Numbered from the stretch's first letter, positions 37,296 through 46,131 are shown. The stretch: DNA of 64,000 nucleotides from Nocardia blacklockiae (GCF_015477355.1 NZ_JADLRJ010000020.1:30302-94301), one strand, 5' to 3'. Notes: generated by a model from the letters alone, not told the origin. Translations and numbers: made by a program.

Positions 37296-38497
37296 GCGCC
37301 GGGCCCGCCACCACGTCGGCGCGGTCGGTCGAGGAGCACCGCGGTCGCGTCGAGCAGTTGCTGCGGCCGCTCGCGGCACGCCCGGTCGAGGACGTCGACA
37401 TGTCCGAGGCGCTGGGACGGCGGCTCGCCGAGGACGTGCGCGCGCCGGTGGATCTGCCGGTGTTCCGCAACTCCGGGATGGACGGCTACGCGGTCCGGGC
37501 CGAGTCGGTCGCGGTGACGCCGGTGACGCTGCCGCTGGCCGGGGTCGTCGCGGCCGGTCAGCCGGGACAGGCGCCCTTGCCGCCCGGCGCGGCGATGAAA
37601 GTGATGACCGGCGCGCCGATCCCGCCCGGGGCCGACTGCGTGGTGCCGGTCGAGGACACTCAAGTCGGCGACGGCACCGTCACGGTCGAACGCGGCCGCA
37701 GCGCAGGCGATTTCGTGCGCGAGGCGGGCACCGACGTGCGCACCGGGGACCTGCTGATGGCCGCCGGAACGCTGTTGGCGCCCAGGCATATCGCGGCGCT
37801 GGCGGCGGTAGGGCTGGCTACCCTGCCGGTTTTCCGGCGGGTGCGCGCCGCCGTGCTGACCACCGGCGACGAACTGGTGCCGGCGGGCACGCGGCTGCGG
37901 CCGGGGCAGATCTACAACTCCAACGGCATCGCCCTGGGCGCGGCGCTGGCCGCCAACGGCAGCGAGGTGGTCGCGGTCGAGCACAGCAGTGACGATCCCG
38001 CCGAGTTCCGCCGCGCGCTGGCTCACGCCACCGATGCCGCGGATGTGGTCTTCACCTCCGGCGGGGTGTCCAAGGGCGATTTCGAGGTGGTCAAGGACGT
38101 GTTGGCCGAGCTGGGCGGCGAATTCGGGTCGGTGGCGGTGCAACCCGGTGGGCCGCAAGGCCTCTCGGTGGTGGACGGGTCCCCGGTGCTCAGTTTTCCC
38201 GGCAATCCGGTGAGCACCATGGTGTCGTTCGAGATCTTCGCCCGACCCATTCTCCGCGAGCTCGCGGGCCTGCCGCCGGTCCCGAAAAGCGATGTGCCGC
38301 TACGGGACTCGATCAAGTCGCCGCCGGGGCGACGGCAATTCCTGCGCGGCCGGCTGGAAGGGGACGGCGTAGCGCTGGCCTCCGGTCCCGGCTCGCATCT
38401 GATCGCGGCGATGGCGCAGGCCGATGTGCTGATCGAGATCCCCGCGGAGGTCACCGAGCTGGCCGCCGGCGCGATTGTGAAAGTCTGGGAGCTATGA
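37292..38497 (+). CDS. moeA: Molybdopterin molybdotransferase
   Basis: A 401-residue protein with the MoeA plan: domain III/I elements MSEALGRRLAEDVRAPVDLP and FRNSGMDGYAVRA, GAPIPPGADCVVPVEDT, then the MPT-binding domain with VLTTGDELVP, FTSGGVSKGDFEVVKDVL and LSFPGNPVSTMVSFE. It inserts molybdate into adenylated molybdopterin. Its TGA overlaps the next start (ATGA). Translation appears to be coupled to a short leaderless upstream ORF. Confidence 0.95.
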   Translation: MSAGPATTSARSVEEHRGRVEQLLRPLAARPVEDVDMSEALGRRLAEDVRAPVDLPVFRNSGMDGYAVRAESVAVTPVTLPLAGVVAAGQPGQAPLPPGAAMKVMTGAPIPPGADCVVPVEDTQVGDGTVTVERGRSAGDFVREAGTDVRTGDLLMAAGTLLAPRHIAALAAVGLATLPVFRRVRAAVLTTGDELVPAGTRLRPGQIYNSNGIALGAALAANGSEVVAVEHSSDDPAEFRRALAHATDAADVVFTSGGVSKGDFEVVKDVLAELGGEFGSVAVQPGGPQGLSVVDGSPVLSFPGNPVSTMVSFEIFARPILRELAGLPPVPKSDVPLRDSIKSPPGRRQFLRGRLEGDGVALASGPGSHLIAAMAQADVLIEIPAEVTELAAGAIVKVWEL

Positions 38498-39534
38498 GCG
38501 AGCAGTCCCCGGCCGACCCGGCGCTGTCCCACGTCGATGCCGAGGGTCGCGCCCGGATGGTCGACGTGAGCGCCAAACACGACACCGCGCGGACCGCGGT
38601 CGCCGCGGGCGCGCTGCGCACCACGGCCGAGGTGGTGCGGCTGGTGCGCGCCGACGACATGCCGAAGGCCGACGTCCTGACCACCGCGCGCCTGGCCGGC
38701 ATCGCGGGGGCGAAGAAGACCTCGGAACTGATCCCGCTGTGCCACCAGCTGGCCCTGTCCTCGGTGCAGGTGCGGTTCGACTTCACCGACGACGCGATCA
38801 CCATCGAGGCGACCGCGAAGACCAAGGGCCCCACCGGCGTCGAGATGGAGGCGCTGACCGCGGTCGCCGTCGCCGGCCTGACCCTGCACGACATGGTGAA
38901 GGCGGTGGACCCGGCCGCGGTACTCACCGACGTCCGCCTGCTCACGAAAGACGGTGGGAAGCGCGGGCATTGGGAACGGGCAGCGGGCCATCACCCGAAA
39001 GCCGCCACACCACAAGGGAACACGAGCGGAACTCCGGCGGAGCACCAGCCACACGAGGGCGCGCGAACGGCGGTGGTGGTAGTGGCCTCCACCGGCGCGG
39101 CCGCCGGGACACGCGTGGACAAGACAGGCCCCGTGCTGACGGATTGGCTTGCGGGCAAAGGATTTTCGGTGCGCGGACCACTGGTGTACGCCGATGCCGA
39201 CATCGCCGCGGGACTGGCGGACGCGCTCACGGGCGAACCGGGACTAGTGATCACGACCGGCGGCACCGGCGCCTCCCCCACCGACGCGACGCCCGAGGCG
39301 ACCCTCGCGGTGCTGGACCGGCAGCTACCCGGTGTGGCCGAGGCCATCCGGCTGGCGGGCACCGCGACCTTCCCGCTGGCCGCGCTGAGCCGCGGCGTCG
39401 CCGGGCTCGCGGGCCGCTCGGTGATCGTCAATCTGCCCGGCTCGCCGGGCGGCGTGCGCGACGGCATCGGCGTGCTGGAGCCGCTGCTGGATCATCTGCT
39501 GGCCCAGGTGGCCGGAGGAGGCAGCCATGACTGA
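38494..39534 (+). CDS. MoaC-MogA/MoaB fusion (bifunctional molybdenum cofactor protein)
   Basis: A 346-residue two-domain protein. Residues 1-160 are MoaC (cyclic pyranopterin synthase): LSHVDAEGRARMVDVSAK, KKTSELIPLCHQL and KGPTGVEMEALTAVAVAGL. After a 30-residue linker, residues 190-340 are a MogA/MoaB-type molybdopterin adenylyltransferase: VITTGGTGASPTDATPEATL and VIVNLPGSPGGVRDGI. The fusion joins an early and a late step of the pathway in one chain. It overlaps moeA (ATGA) and moaE (8 bp). Confidence 0.93.
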   Translation: MSEQSPADPALSHVDAEGRARMVDVSAKHDTARTAVAAGALRTTAEVVRLVRADDMPKADVLTTARLAGIAGAKKTSELIPLCHQLALSSVQVRFDFTDDAITIEATAKTKGPTGVEMEALTAVAVAGLTLHDMVKAVDPAAVLTDVRLLTKDGGKRGHWERAAGHHPKAATPQGNTSGTPAEHQPHEGARTAVVVVASTGAAAGTRVDKTGPVLTDWLAGKGFSVRGPLVYADADIAAGLADALTGEPGLVITTGGTGASPTDATPEATLAVLDRQLPGVAEAIRLAGTATFPLAALSRGVAGLAGRSVIVNLPGSPGGVRDGIGVLEPLLDHLLAQVAGGGSHD

Positions 39535-39952
39535 CCACGTGCGACTCACCGGAATCAGCGAGCGGCCGCTGGACCCGGACGAGGTCGAGCGCGCGGTGAG
39601 CGGACCCGAGCACGGCGCGGTCGTGGTGTTCACCGGCAAGGTGCGCAATCACGATGGCGGGCAAGCGGTGTCGGCGCTGGAGTACTCCGCGCACCCGCAG
39701 GCCGAGACCTTCCTGCGCCGGGTGTGCGCGGAGGTCGCCGCGAGCGCGGGCCTGCCGGTCGCCGCGGTGCACCGGGTCGGCTCGCTCACCGTCGGCGACC
39801 TCGCCATCGCGGTCGCCGTCGCGGCCCCGCACCGCGCCGAGGCCTTCACCACCTGCGCCGAGCTGGTCGACCGGATCAAGCACGAGGTGCCGATCTGGAA
39901 ACGCCAGCTGTTCGCCGACGGGCTGTCGGAATGGGTCAACGCCTGCGGCTGA
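39527..39952 (+). CDS. moaE: Molybdopterin synthase large subunit
   Basis: A 141-residue protein with GAVVVFTGKVRNHDGGQAVSALEYSAHP, VAAVHRVGSLTVGDLAIAVAVAAPHR and the catalytic lysines in HEVPIWKRQLFADG. With MoaD it adds two sulfurs to precursor Z. It overlaps the end of the moaC-mog fusion by 8 bp, so moeA-moaC/mog-moaE are one coupled operon. Confidence 0.95.
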   Translation: MTDHVRLTGISERPLDPDEVERAVSGPEHGAVVVFTGKVRNHDGGQAVSALEYSAHPQAETFLRRVCAEVAASAGLPVAAVHRVGSLTVGDLAIAVAVAAPHRAEAFTTCAELVDRIKHEVPIWKRQLFADGLSEWVNACG

Positions 39953-40000
39953 ATGTGAAAGTGCTTGTCCGTAAAGCGTGCCCACCGCAATGATCATCGG

Positions 40001-40438
40001 ATGGTGCACCAGGACGCAGCCCTGACCCTGACCCCGCGGACGAACTGGGTGTTCGGTTACGCGCAGGCCGTCGCGCGTGAACGCGGCGACGACCACATCG
40101 GCCCGGAGCATCTCCAACTGGCGATCCTCGACAACCCCGACGCGGTCCCGACCCAGGTGTTCTGCCGCCTCGGCGGCGAGCCGCTCGACATTGCCCAGGC
40201 GTTGCGGGCCGCCATGCGCTCCGGCGAGTACGAGCCGTCGGCCACCCGCAACCGGATCGTCGGCGCGGCAGGCGATCTCGCCCGCCGCTTCGGTCACGAC
40301 TACATCGGCGTCGAGCACCTGCAGCTGGCCCTGCTGCGCAACCGCGACTGCCTGGCCATCCGCGAATTGGCCAGCGCGGGCGTATCTCTCGACGAGTTCG
40401 AGGAGGCCCTGACGGAGACGGTGCGCTCGAACGACTAG
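40001..40438 (+). CDS. Clp N-terminal repeat domain protein
   Basis: A 145-residue protein consisting of the two helical repeats of the Clp N domain (RERGDDHIGPEHLQLAILDN, then RRFGHDYIGVEHLQLALLRN) with no ATPase module. Stand-alone Clp-N proteins in actinobacteria include ClpS-like or ClpC-binding factors, but their roles are mostly unproven. ATG 40001 and GTG 40004 are both possible starts; neither has a strong ribosome binding site. Confidence 0.75.
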   Translation: MVHQDAALTLTPRTNWVFGYAQAVARERGDDHIGPEHLQLAILDNPDAVPTQVFCRLGGEPLDIAQALRAAMRSGEYEPSATRNRIVGAAGDLARRFGHDYIGVEHLQLALLRNRDCLAIRELASAGVSLDEFEEALTETVRSND

Positions 40439-40448
40439 GCCCCGCCGC

Positions 40449-40883
40449 TCACTCCTCGCGCGCCAGGTTGCGCTGAATGGTCTGCAACGCCCGGATCAGG
40501 GCCGTGCGCTCGGCACGGTCCAGACCGGCCAGCGCCCGCTCGGTCAGCCGCTCGCTCTCGGCCTCGATCGTTCGCTCCAGCCGCCGCCCGCGCTCGGTGA
40601 GGTGCAGCCGGACGAGGCGGCGGTCGGTGGCGTGCGGTTCGCGCCGGAGCAGCCCGGCCGCCTCCATGCGGGTCGTCGCCCGGGTGACGGTCGGCGTGGA
40701 CAGCTCGAGCCGCTTGGCCACCTCCCCCGGCGTCAGCCCGTCCTCGGCCCACAGGCAGCGCAGGATGAACTGCTGTCCCTCGTAGACGCCGTGGGCGGCG
40801 TACGCGGCGCCGGCCGCCACCATCAGGGCGTGCTTGGCCGACCAGAACGCGGACTGGAAGTCGCTGGCGATGTCGTCGGTCAT
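40449..40883 (-). CDS. MarR-family transcriptional regulator
   Basis: A 144-residue winged-helix protein: FILRCLWAEDGLTPGEVAKRLELSTPTVTRATTRMEAAGLLRRE, then the wing DRRLVRLHLTERGRRLE. It is divergent from an LLM-class oxidoreductase gene. A perfect inverted repeat with 16-bp arms lies between them and is the obvious operator. It probably represses both genes. Confidence 0.9.
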   Translation of the reverse strand: MTDDIASDFQSAFWSAKHALMVAAGAAYAAHGVYEGQQFILRCLWAEDGLTPGEVAKRLELSTPTVTRATTRMEAAGLLRREPHATDRRLVRLHLTERGRRLERTIEAESERLTERALAGLDRAERTALIRALQTIQRNLAREE

Positions 40884-40912
40884 GATTCGTTCACTGTAAA
40901 GGCATTGAATTC

Positions 40913-40949
40913 GTTAGCCAGGCAACGATAGAGTCGTTGCCTGGCTAAC
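40913..40949. promoter_or_regulatory. MarR operator, perfect 16-bp inverted repeat
   Basis: GTTAGCCAGGCAACGA (40913-40928) and its exact complement (40934-40949) flank TAGAG. It sits between the MarR gene and the divergent LLM gene. Total symmetry over 37 bp is unusually long for a MarR site and could hold two half-overlapping dimers. Confidence 0.8.
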
Positions 40950-40966
40950 AACTTTTGGGAAGTGCC

Positions 40967-41878
40967 ATGAAACTGGGTATCTGCTTTACCGACTACTCCT
41001 GGGACGTGCCGGTCGGCGACCTCTCGGCTCTCGTCTCCGATCTCGCGCAGCAGGCCGACGACACCGGGTTCGACAGCCTGTGGGTGATGGACCACTTCTT
41101 CCAGATCCACCTCACCGGCCTGCCGACCGAATCGCCGCTGCCCGAGGCGTATACGACGCTGTCGTTCCTCGCCGGTCGCACCCGTCGCATCCGGCTCGGC
41201 ACCCTGGTCACCTCGGTCGCCTACCGCTATCCCGGGGTGCTGCTCAAACAGGCCACCTCGCTCGACGTATTCAGCGGTGGGCGAATGTATTTCGGTATCG
41301 GCGCGGGAGCACGGTTCGATCCCGAGCCGATGGGGCCCGGCACCCGATGGGAGGCCGAGGGACTCGGCATCCCGTTCCCGCCGCTGGCCGAGCGGTTCGA
41401 ACGCCTCGAGGAGACGCTACGGATCGCGCACCGGATGTGGAGCGATGACGAAACACCGTTCCACGGCACGCATTACACGATGATGCGCCCGCTCAACTCA
41501 CCGCAGTCGGTGCAGCGGCCGCATCCGCCGATCCTGGTCGCCGGCGGCGGCGAGAAGAAGACGCTGCGCCTGGTCGCGCAGTACGCCGACGCCTGCAATC
41601 TGTCGGACATGCCGGGAATCGGCTTGGGCGACAACATCTCCCGGAAACTCGACGTGCTCCGCAAGCACTGCGCGGACCTCGGCCGCGACTACGCGGCGAT
41701 CGAGAAGACCGTCGGCACGCAGTTCGATGCCACCGCCGATCCCCGGCCGTTCCTGGACCGCCTCCGGGAGCTGGCCGAACTCGGCGTCGATCACGTCATG
41801 GTGGCGCCGCGGCAGGCCTGGACCGAGGCGCGGCTGGGTGCGCTGGCCGCACTCCTGCCGGAGATCAGCGGCCTGTAA
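40967..41878 (+). CDS. LLM-class F420-dependent oxidoreductase
   Basis: A 303-residue TIM-barrel protein of the luciferase-like family: LGICFTDYSWDVPV, GFDSLWVMDHFFQI, RLGTLVTSVAYRYPGVLLKQATSLDVFSGGR and PHPPILVAGGGEKKTLRLVAQYADACN, which is the F420-type LLM signature. Substrate unknown. The start at 40967 follows GGGAAG. It is probably controlled by the divergent MarR protein. A paralogue is encoded at 61300-62172. Confidence 0.88.
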   Translation: MKLGICFTDYSWDVPVGDLSALVSDLAQQADDTGFDSLWVMDHFFQIHLTGLPTESPLPEAYTTLSFLAGRTRRIRLGTLVTSVAYRYPGVLLKQATSLDVFSGGRMYFGIGAGARFDPEPMGPGTRWEAEGLGIPFPPLAERFERLEETLRIAHRMWSDDETPFHGTHYTMMRPLNSPQSVQRPHPPILVAGGGEKKTLRLVAQYADACNLSDMPGIGLGDNISRKLDVLRKHCADLGRDYAAIEKTVGTQFDATADPRPFLDRLRELAELGVDHVMVAPRQAWTEARLGALAALLPEISGL

Positions 41879-41959
41879 CGCCTGCGTGACCGCCATGATC
41901 ACCGCGGCCGGCGGCAGTAGTCTGGCCACCGGCGCAGGGCCCACGACGGAGGAGTGATC

Positions 41960-42880
41960 ATGAGCGACTCGACCGGCAAGATCGTCCTCGGACCCCATCA
42001 GTACGGCAAGGCCGAGAACCGGGTGGTGCGGATCTACCGCGACACCGCCCGCCACGAGATCCGGGACCTGAACGTATCCACCTGCCTGCGCGGGTCCTTC
42101 GAGCCCGCGCACACCGAGGGAGACCAGGGCACGGTGCTGCCCACCGACTCCCAGAAGCAGACCGTCTACGCGTACGCCAAGACGCACGGCGACGGCAGCA
42201 TCGAGGAGTACGGCGCGGCGCTGGCGCGGCATTTCGTCGACGATGTCGCGCCGGTGCACTCGGCACGCATCGAGATCGAGGAATACGCCTGGGAGCGCGC
42301 GCAGGCGGGCGGCGGGCCGCACGACCACACCTGGACGCGGCGCGGACCGGAGGTGCGCACCGCGTCGATCACGGTGCGGGGCAAGGGTTCCGAGCGGCAG
42401 GAGTGGGTGATCGGCGGCATCAAGGATCTGGTGCTGCTCAAGTCGACGGGTTCGGAGTTCGCGGGCTTCCTCACCGACGAGTTCACGGTGCTGGAGCCCA
42501 CGCACGACCGCGTCATGGCGACCAGCCTGGTGGCTCGGTGGCGGTTCGCCTCGACACCCTCTGACTGGGACGCGACATACGCGGGAATCAAGGGCGTGCT
42601 CGTCGAGCGGTTCGCGCTGCTGCGGTCGAAGGCGTTGCAGCAGACGCTGTTCGATATGGGCGGCACGGCGCTGCGCGAGTACCCGTGCCTCGCCGAGATC
42701 CGGTTGTCGGCGCCCAACCGGCACCACTTCGCCTACGACCTCGAACGATTCGGCATCGGCAATGCCGGCGAGGTGTTCCACGCCGACGACCGGCCCTACG
42801 GGCTCATCCAGGCCACGGTGCGGCGCGAGGACGCTCCCGACGCGGGAATCGCGTGGGAGCCGTTCACCGGCGCGATGTGA
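41960..42880 (+). CDS. uox: Urate oxidase (uricase)
   Basis: A 306-residue enzyme with the two T-fold domains of uricase: IVLGPHQYGKAENRVVRIYRD, LPTDSQKQTVYAYAKTHG (active-site Thr), DLVLLKSTGSEFAGFLTDEFTVL, and ALREYPCLAEIRLSAPNRHHF with the catalytic Asn-Arg-His region. It oxidises urate to 5-hydroxyisourate without a cofactor. GGAGGA precedes ATG 41960. The rest of the purine catabolic pathway is not nearby. Confidence 0.95.
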   Translation: MSDSTGKIVLGPHQYGKAENRVVRIYRDTARHEIRDLNVSTCLRGSFEPAHTEGDQGTVLPTDSQKQTVYAYAKTHGDGSIEEYGAALARHFVDDVAPVHSARIEIEEYAWERAQAGGGPHDHTWTRRGPEVRTASITVRGKGSERQEWVIGGIKDLVLLKSTGSEFAGFLTDEFTVLEPTHDRVMATSLVARWRFASTPSDWDATYAGIKGVLVERFALLRSKALQQTLFDMGGTALREYPCLAEIRLSAPNRHHFAYDLERFGIGNAGEVFHADDRPYGLIQATVRREDAPDAGIAWEPFTGAM

Positions 42881-42885
42881 CGGGG

Positions 42886-44049
42886 CTACGCGTCGGGGTG
42901 ATCGAATTCGTCGGGGGTCAGCTCGTCGGCGAGTCCGAAATCGGTGGGCTCGGCGTCCTCGAAAAGGTTTGGCTCGGTGCCGGTTTCGAGATCGCGCGGC
43001 ACGTAGCGCCAGACGGGTAGCATGGCCTGCTCGTCGAGTGGGTCCGGTGCGGCGTGCACGGTCTCGCGCAGGCGGGCGGTGGCGGCGTCGGTGTCCATCC
43101 CGGAGCCGATGAGGACCAGGCGGGTCGCGCGGTCCTCGCCCCGCTCCCAGGCGGCGGGTTCGAAGACCACGTGCCGGCCGACCACGTGCAGCACGAACTT
43201 GCGTCGTTCGTCGCGGACGCCGAACGCGGTGCAGCCCTTGGCCCGGAACAGGCCCGGCGGCGGGTCCTCCAGGAAGCCGACCAGGCGGCGCGGGTCGAGG
43301 TCGGTGGTGCTGGTGAAGGAGACGCTGTCGTAGTCGTCGTGCAGGTGGCGGTGGTCGTCGTGGTCGTGATCGTGGTCCTCGGCGAGCAGTTCGTCGAAGC
43401 TGAGCTGTTCGGCTACCGGGGCGGCGCCCGAGTGCGGCGGGTCGAACAGCAGGCGGGGATCGATGCGGCCGCGCGTGGTGGCGTGGACCGGCACCGCGCC
43501 CACCAGTTCGCCGATGTCCGCGCGCAGCCGAGCCAGCCGGTCGGCGGGTACGCGGTCGGCCTTGTTGAGTACCACCAGATCGGCGAGCCGCAGGTGGGTG
43601 GCCAGCTCCGGGTGCCGGGCGCGGCTGTCGTCGAAGTGTTCGGCGTCGACGACCTCGACCAGGCCGCCGTAGCGGATGCGGGGGTTGTCGCTGCCCACCA
43701 CCATGCGGATCAGATTGCGCGGCTCGGCCAGACCGCTGGCCTCCACCACGATCACATCGATGCGGTTGCGCGGCTCGGCGAGCCGAGAGAACAGACCGTC
43801 GAGTTCGGTGACGTCGACGGCGCAGCACACACAGCCGTTCCCCAGCGACACCATCGCATCCACTTGCCCCGCCACCAGCAAGGCATCGATATTGACGGCC
43901 CCGAAGTCGTTGACCACCACCCCGATCCGAGCCTCCCGCCGCCGCAACAGATGATTGAGCAGCGTCGTCTTCCCGGCCCCCAGATACCCCGCCACGATCA
44001 GCACCGGAATGCGCCGATCCACCCGCCCGACCTCATCCTCCGCACGCAC
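42886..44049 (-). CDS. CobW/COG0523-type metal-chaperone GTPase
   Basis: A 387-residue G3E-family GTPase. Walker A is IVAGYLGAGKTTLLNHLL; the metal site is GNGCVCCAV (CxCC); then VVEASGLAEP and the NKAD guanine motif. A His/Asp-rich loop (DHDHDHDDHRHLHDD, about residue 230) suggests binding of zinc or another transition metal. COG0523 proteins deliver or insert metals; the client is unknown. GTG 44049 is 7 nt after TAACAT (44057-44062), so it is probably leaderless. No clear Zur box was found at this promoter. Confidence 0.87.
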   Translation of the reverse strand: MRAEDEVGRVDRRIPVLIVAGYLGAGKTTLLNHLLRRREARIGVVVNDFGAVNIDALLVAGQVDAMVSLGNGCVCCAVDVTELDGLFSRLAEPRNRIDVIVVEASGLAEPRNLIRMVVGSDNPRIRYGGLVEVVDAEHFDDSRARHPELATHLRLADLVVLNKADRVPADRLARLRADIGELVGAVPVHATTRGRIDPRLLFDPPHSGAAPVAEQLSFDELLAEDHDHDHDDHRHLHDDYDSVSFTSTTDLDPRRLVGFLEDPPPGLFRAKGCTAFGVRDERRKFVLHVVGRHVVFEPAAWERGEDRATRLVLIGSGMDTDAATARLRETVHAAPDPLDEQAMLPVWRYVPRDLETGTEPNLFEDAEPTDFGLADELTPDEFDHPDA

Positions 44050-44167
44050 CCGAAAAATGTTAGCGGTGCTCCCCCGTCGCCGCGGAGACAGGATGCCGCC
44101 CCCACAACGACGATCAGCGCCCGCACCTGTCTGGAGTACGGGACGGGCAGCCGCTCGAAGGACGAGA

Positions 44168-44199
44168 CGGGCGCCCGTCCCAGGTGGGACGGGCGCCCG
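44168..44199 (-). terminator. Terminator of the amidase gene
   Basis: A perfect 14-bp stem (CGGGCGCCCGTCCC and complement) with a 4-nt AGGT loop, 16 bp past the amidase stop. Confidence 0.8.
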
Positions 44200-44214
44200 G
44201 TCGTGCTGTCGGTA

Positions 44215-46131
44215 CTACCCCGTGGCGGGGATGTTGCGCACGCCGTGGGCGTTCGGTGCGGCGGGCTTGGATTGTGCGCCCGGTGTGGCTTGCGTGTTCG
44301 GGGCGTTCTGGGTGCCGGGGCTTGTTTGCGTGCCGGGGCTGGTTTGGGTGCCGGGGCTGGTTTGGGTGTCCGGCGTGTTTCCGGCGTTGCCCGCGCTGCC
44401 CGGGCCGAGGAGAGTGGCGGCGAGCGTGTAGGCCAGGTTGATCAGCTCCGAGTTCACGGCCGCGTCGTCCATGCCCAGGGATTGGGCCAGCGGGACCAGC
44501 AGTTGCATCGCGGTGGTGACGAGGGAGCTGGCCGCCGAGTCGGCGTCCGGCTGGGTGCCGGAAGGATTGGCGCCCTGCGGAGTAGCGGCACCCGGCGACG
44601 ACTGCGGCGCGGTCCCGGAGTTACCCGTGCCCGGCCCCGGCGCGTAAACGTCGGGCGAGGTATGCGCGTTCGGCGTGCTGTACGCATTGGGCGCCCCCGG
44701 AGCCGGAGCCCCCTGCCCCTCCGCCACCCCGGGCGTATAACTCCCCGGCGCGCTCTGCGCCGAAGCACCGGGCACACCACTCGCCTGCCCCGCCACACCG
44801 GGAGCGGCATTCGGCGGCGCCGGGGAACGCGGAGCCTCCGCATTCGGCAATCCCGCCGCGCCCGAAGCCCCGGCATTGGGCAGCGAGGACGCGCCCGGGT
44901 CCGCCGCGTTAGCCTGCCCCGACGCCCCGGTCCCGGCCGCGTTCGGCAGACCCGCGGCGCCGGGAGTCCCAGCCGATTGCCCTTGTGCGCCAGGCACATT
45001 GCCATTCGGCTGCCCGGCCGCACCGGAAGCTTCCGCCTTCGGCACGCCCGCCGCACCAGGCACCACCGCATTCGGCTGTGCCTGCGCACCAGGCGCTTCG
45101 GCGTTCGGTTTGGCCTGTGCGCCAGGCGCATCGGCGTTCGTCTGCCCCGAGGGACCGGAAGTGGCCGCGTTCGGCAGGGCCGACGCGTTCTGGCCATTGC
45201 TCGGCTCGGATGAAGTGTTCGGTGGTGGGGCTTGGCCCGGCGCTCGGCCGTGTAGTGCGTCGGCCGGCGGGAGCGGTTGTGCCGCATCGACTTCGGCGGA
45301 GGTGCGGCCTTCGGCGGAGCCCGAGGGCAGGGGTGTGCCGCCGAGGCCGAGTAGGTAGCCGGTGAGGCCGGTGGCGATGGCTACCGCGTGCTTGAGCTGG
45401 CCCTCGCGGGACTCGAGGGCGGAGGCGTCCTCCGGGTTGGCTCCGTTGCCCATTTCCAGGAAGACGTCCGGGACGTGGGTCAATGCGGGGCCGGCGATGT
45501 CGGCGCGGGTTTGCAGGCCCTCGACCGCGCCGCCGTAGGTGGCCGCCGGGAACCCGGCCTGCAGGTAGGCGTCGCGCACGACCCTGGTCGCGGCCAGTCC
45601 CGCACCCGATTGGACCAGATGGGCCGCGGGATCGGGGATCGGCAGCTGCGGCACGATCAAATGGAAACCGCGTTCGGAGGCGGGCGCGCCGTCGGCGTGG
45701 ATGCTGATCGCGACGTCGGCCTTGGAGTCGTTGGCCGCGGCGGCGCGCTCATCGATACAGCTGCCCCAGCCGGTGTCGTCCTGGCGGCTGAGCACGACCT
45801 TGGCGCCCATCGCCTCCAGCGACTGCTTGACCAGCTGCGACACATTCCAGGTGATGGTGTGCTCGGGCACGCCGTTGAGCGTGGTCATGCCGGTGGTCTG
45901 GCATTCCTTGGTGCCGCCGCGGCCGTCGTTCACCGGGCGGCTGATGTCCTGGGCGTGCTCGGACCCCTGATGCCCCGGATCCAGGAAGACGGTCTTGCCG
46001 GCGAGCTTCGTCGACATGTCCGGATCCGTCGGGGCGGCGACTGCGACCGCCGGGACGATCCCGGCGGATGGAGCGAGGGCCGCGGCCGTGACGGCGAGGC
46101 AGAGACCGGCCTTGACGATGCTTGGCTTCAT
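44215..46131 (-). CDS. N-acetylmuramoyl-L-alanine amidase with long low-complexity tail
   Basis: About 638 residues. A signal peptide (to about residue 32, ending VAVAAP) leads to an Amidase_3 domain: GKTVFLDPGHQGSEHA (zinc His), GVPEHTITWNVSQLVKQSLEAMGAKVVLSR (Glu/His), VAISIHADGAP and VFLEMGNGANPEDA (catalytic Glu). From residue 270 on, about 300 residues are Pro/Ala/Gly/Asn/Gln-rich, built on G(A)xxxPNAxxPGA steps, then a short helical segment (LVTTAMQLLVPLAQSLGMD) and TQTSPG repeats. It cleaves peptidoglycan stem peptides outside the membrane; the tail may span or grip the wall. The start could also be GTG 46146. Confidence 0.85.
   Translation of the reverse strand: MKPSIVKAGLCLAVTAAALAPSAGIVPAVAVAAPTDPDMSTKLAGKTVFLDPGHQGSEHAQDISRPVNDGRGGTKECQTTGMTTLNGVPEHTITWNVSQLVKQSLEAMGAKVVLSRQDDTGWGSCIDERAAAANDSKADVAISIHADGAPASERGFHLIVPQLPIPDPAAHLVQSGAGLAATRVVRDAYLQAGFPAATYGGAVEGLQTRADIAGPALTHVPDVFLEMGNGANPEDASALESREGQLKHAVAIATGLTGYLLGLGGTPLPSGSAEGRTSAEVDAAQPLPPADALHGRAPGQAPPPNTSSEPSNGQNASALPNAATSGPSGQTNADAPGAQAKPNAEAPGAQAQPNAVVPGAAGVPKAEASGAAGQPNGNVPGAQGQSAGTPGAAGLPNAAGTGASGQANAADPGASSLPNAGASGAAGLPNAEAPRSPAPPNAAPGVAGQASGVPGASAQSAPGSYTPGVAEGQGAPAPGAPNAYSTPNAHTSPDVYAPGPGTGNSGTAPQSSPGAATPQGANPSGTQPDADSAASSLVTTAMQLLVPLAQSLGMDDAAVNSELINLAYTLAATLLGPGSAGNAGNTPDTQTSPGTQTSPGTQTSPGTQNAPNTQATPGAQSKPAAPNAHGVRNIPATG
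44296..45185 (-). repeat. Coding low-complexity repeats in the amidase tail
   Basis: Short in-frame repeats encode PNA/PGA-type units (about 44660-45185) and three perfect-to-near copies of an 18-bp TQTSPG unit (about 44310-44375). They are collagen-like in periodicity but not strict G-X-Y. Likely to vary in length between strains. Confidence 0.7.

Noticed and set aside
44300-45190. Repeats resembling a CRISPR array or satellite
   Set aside because: They keep the reading frame of the amidase tail and encode simple amino-acid repeats.
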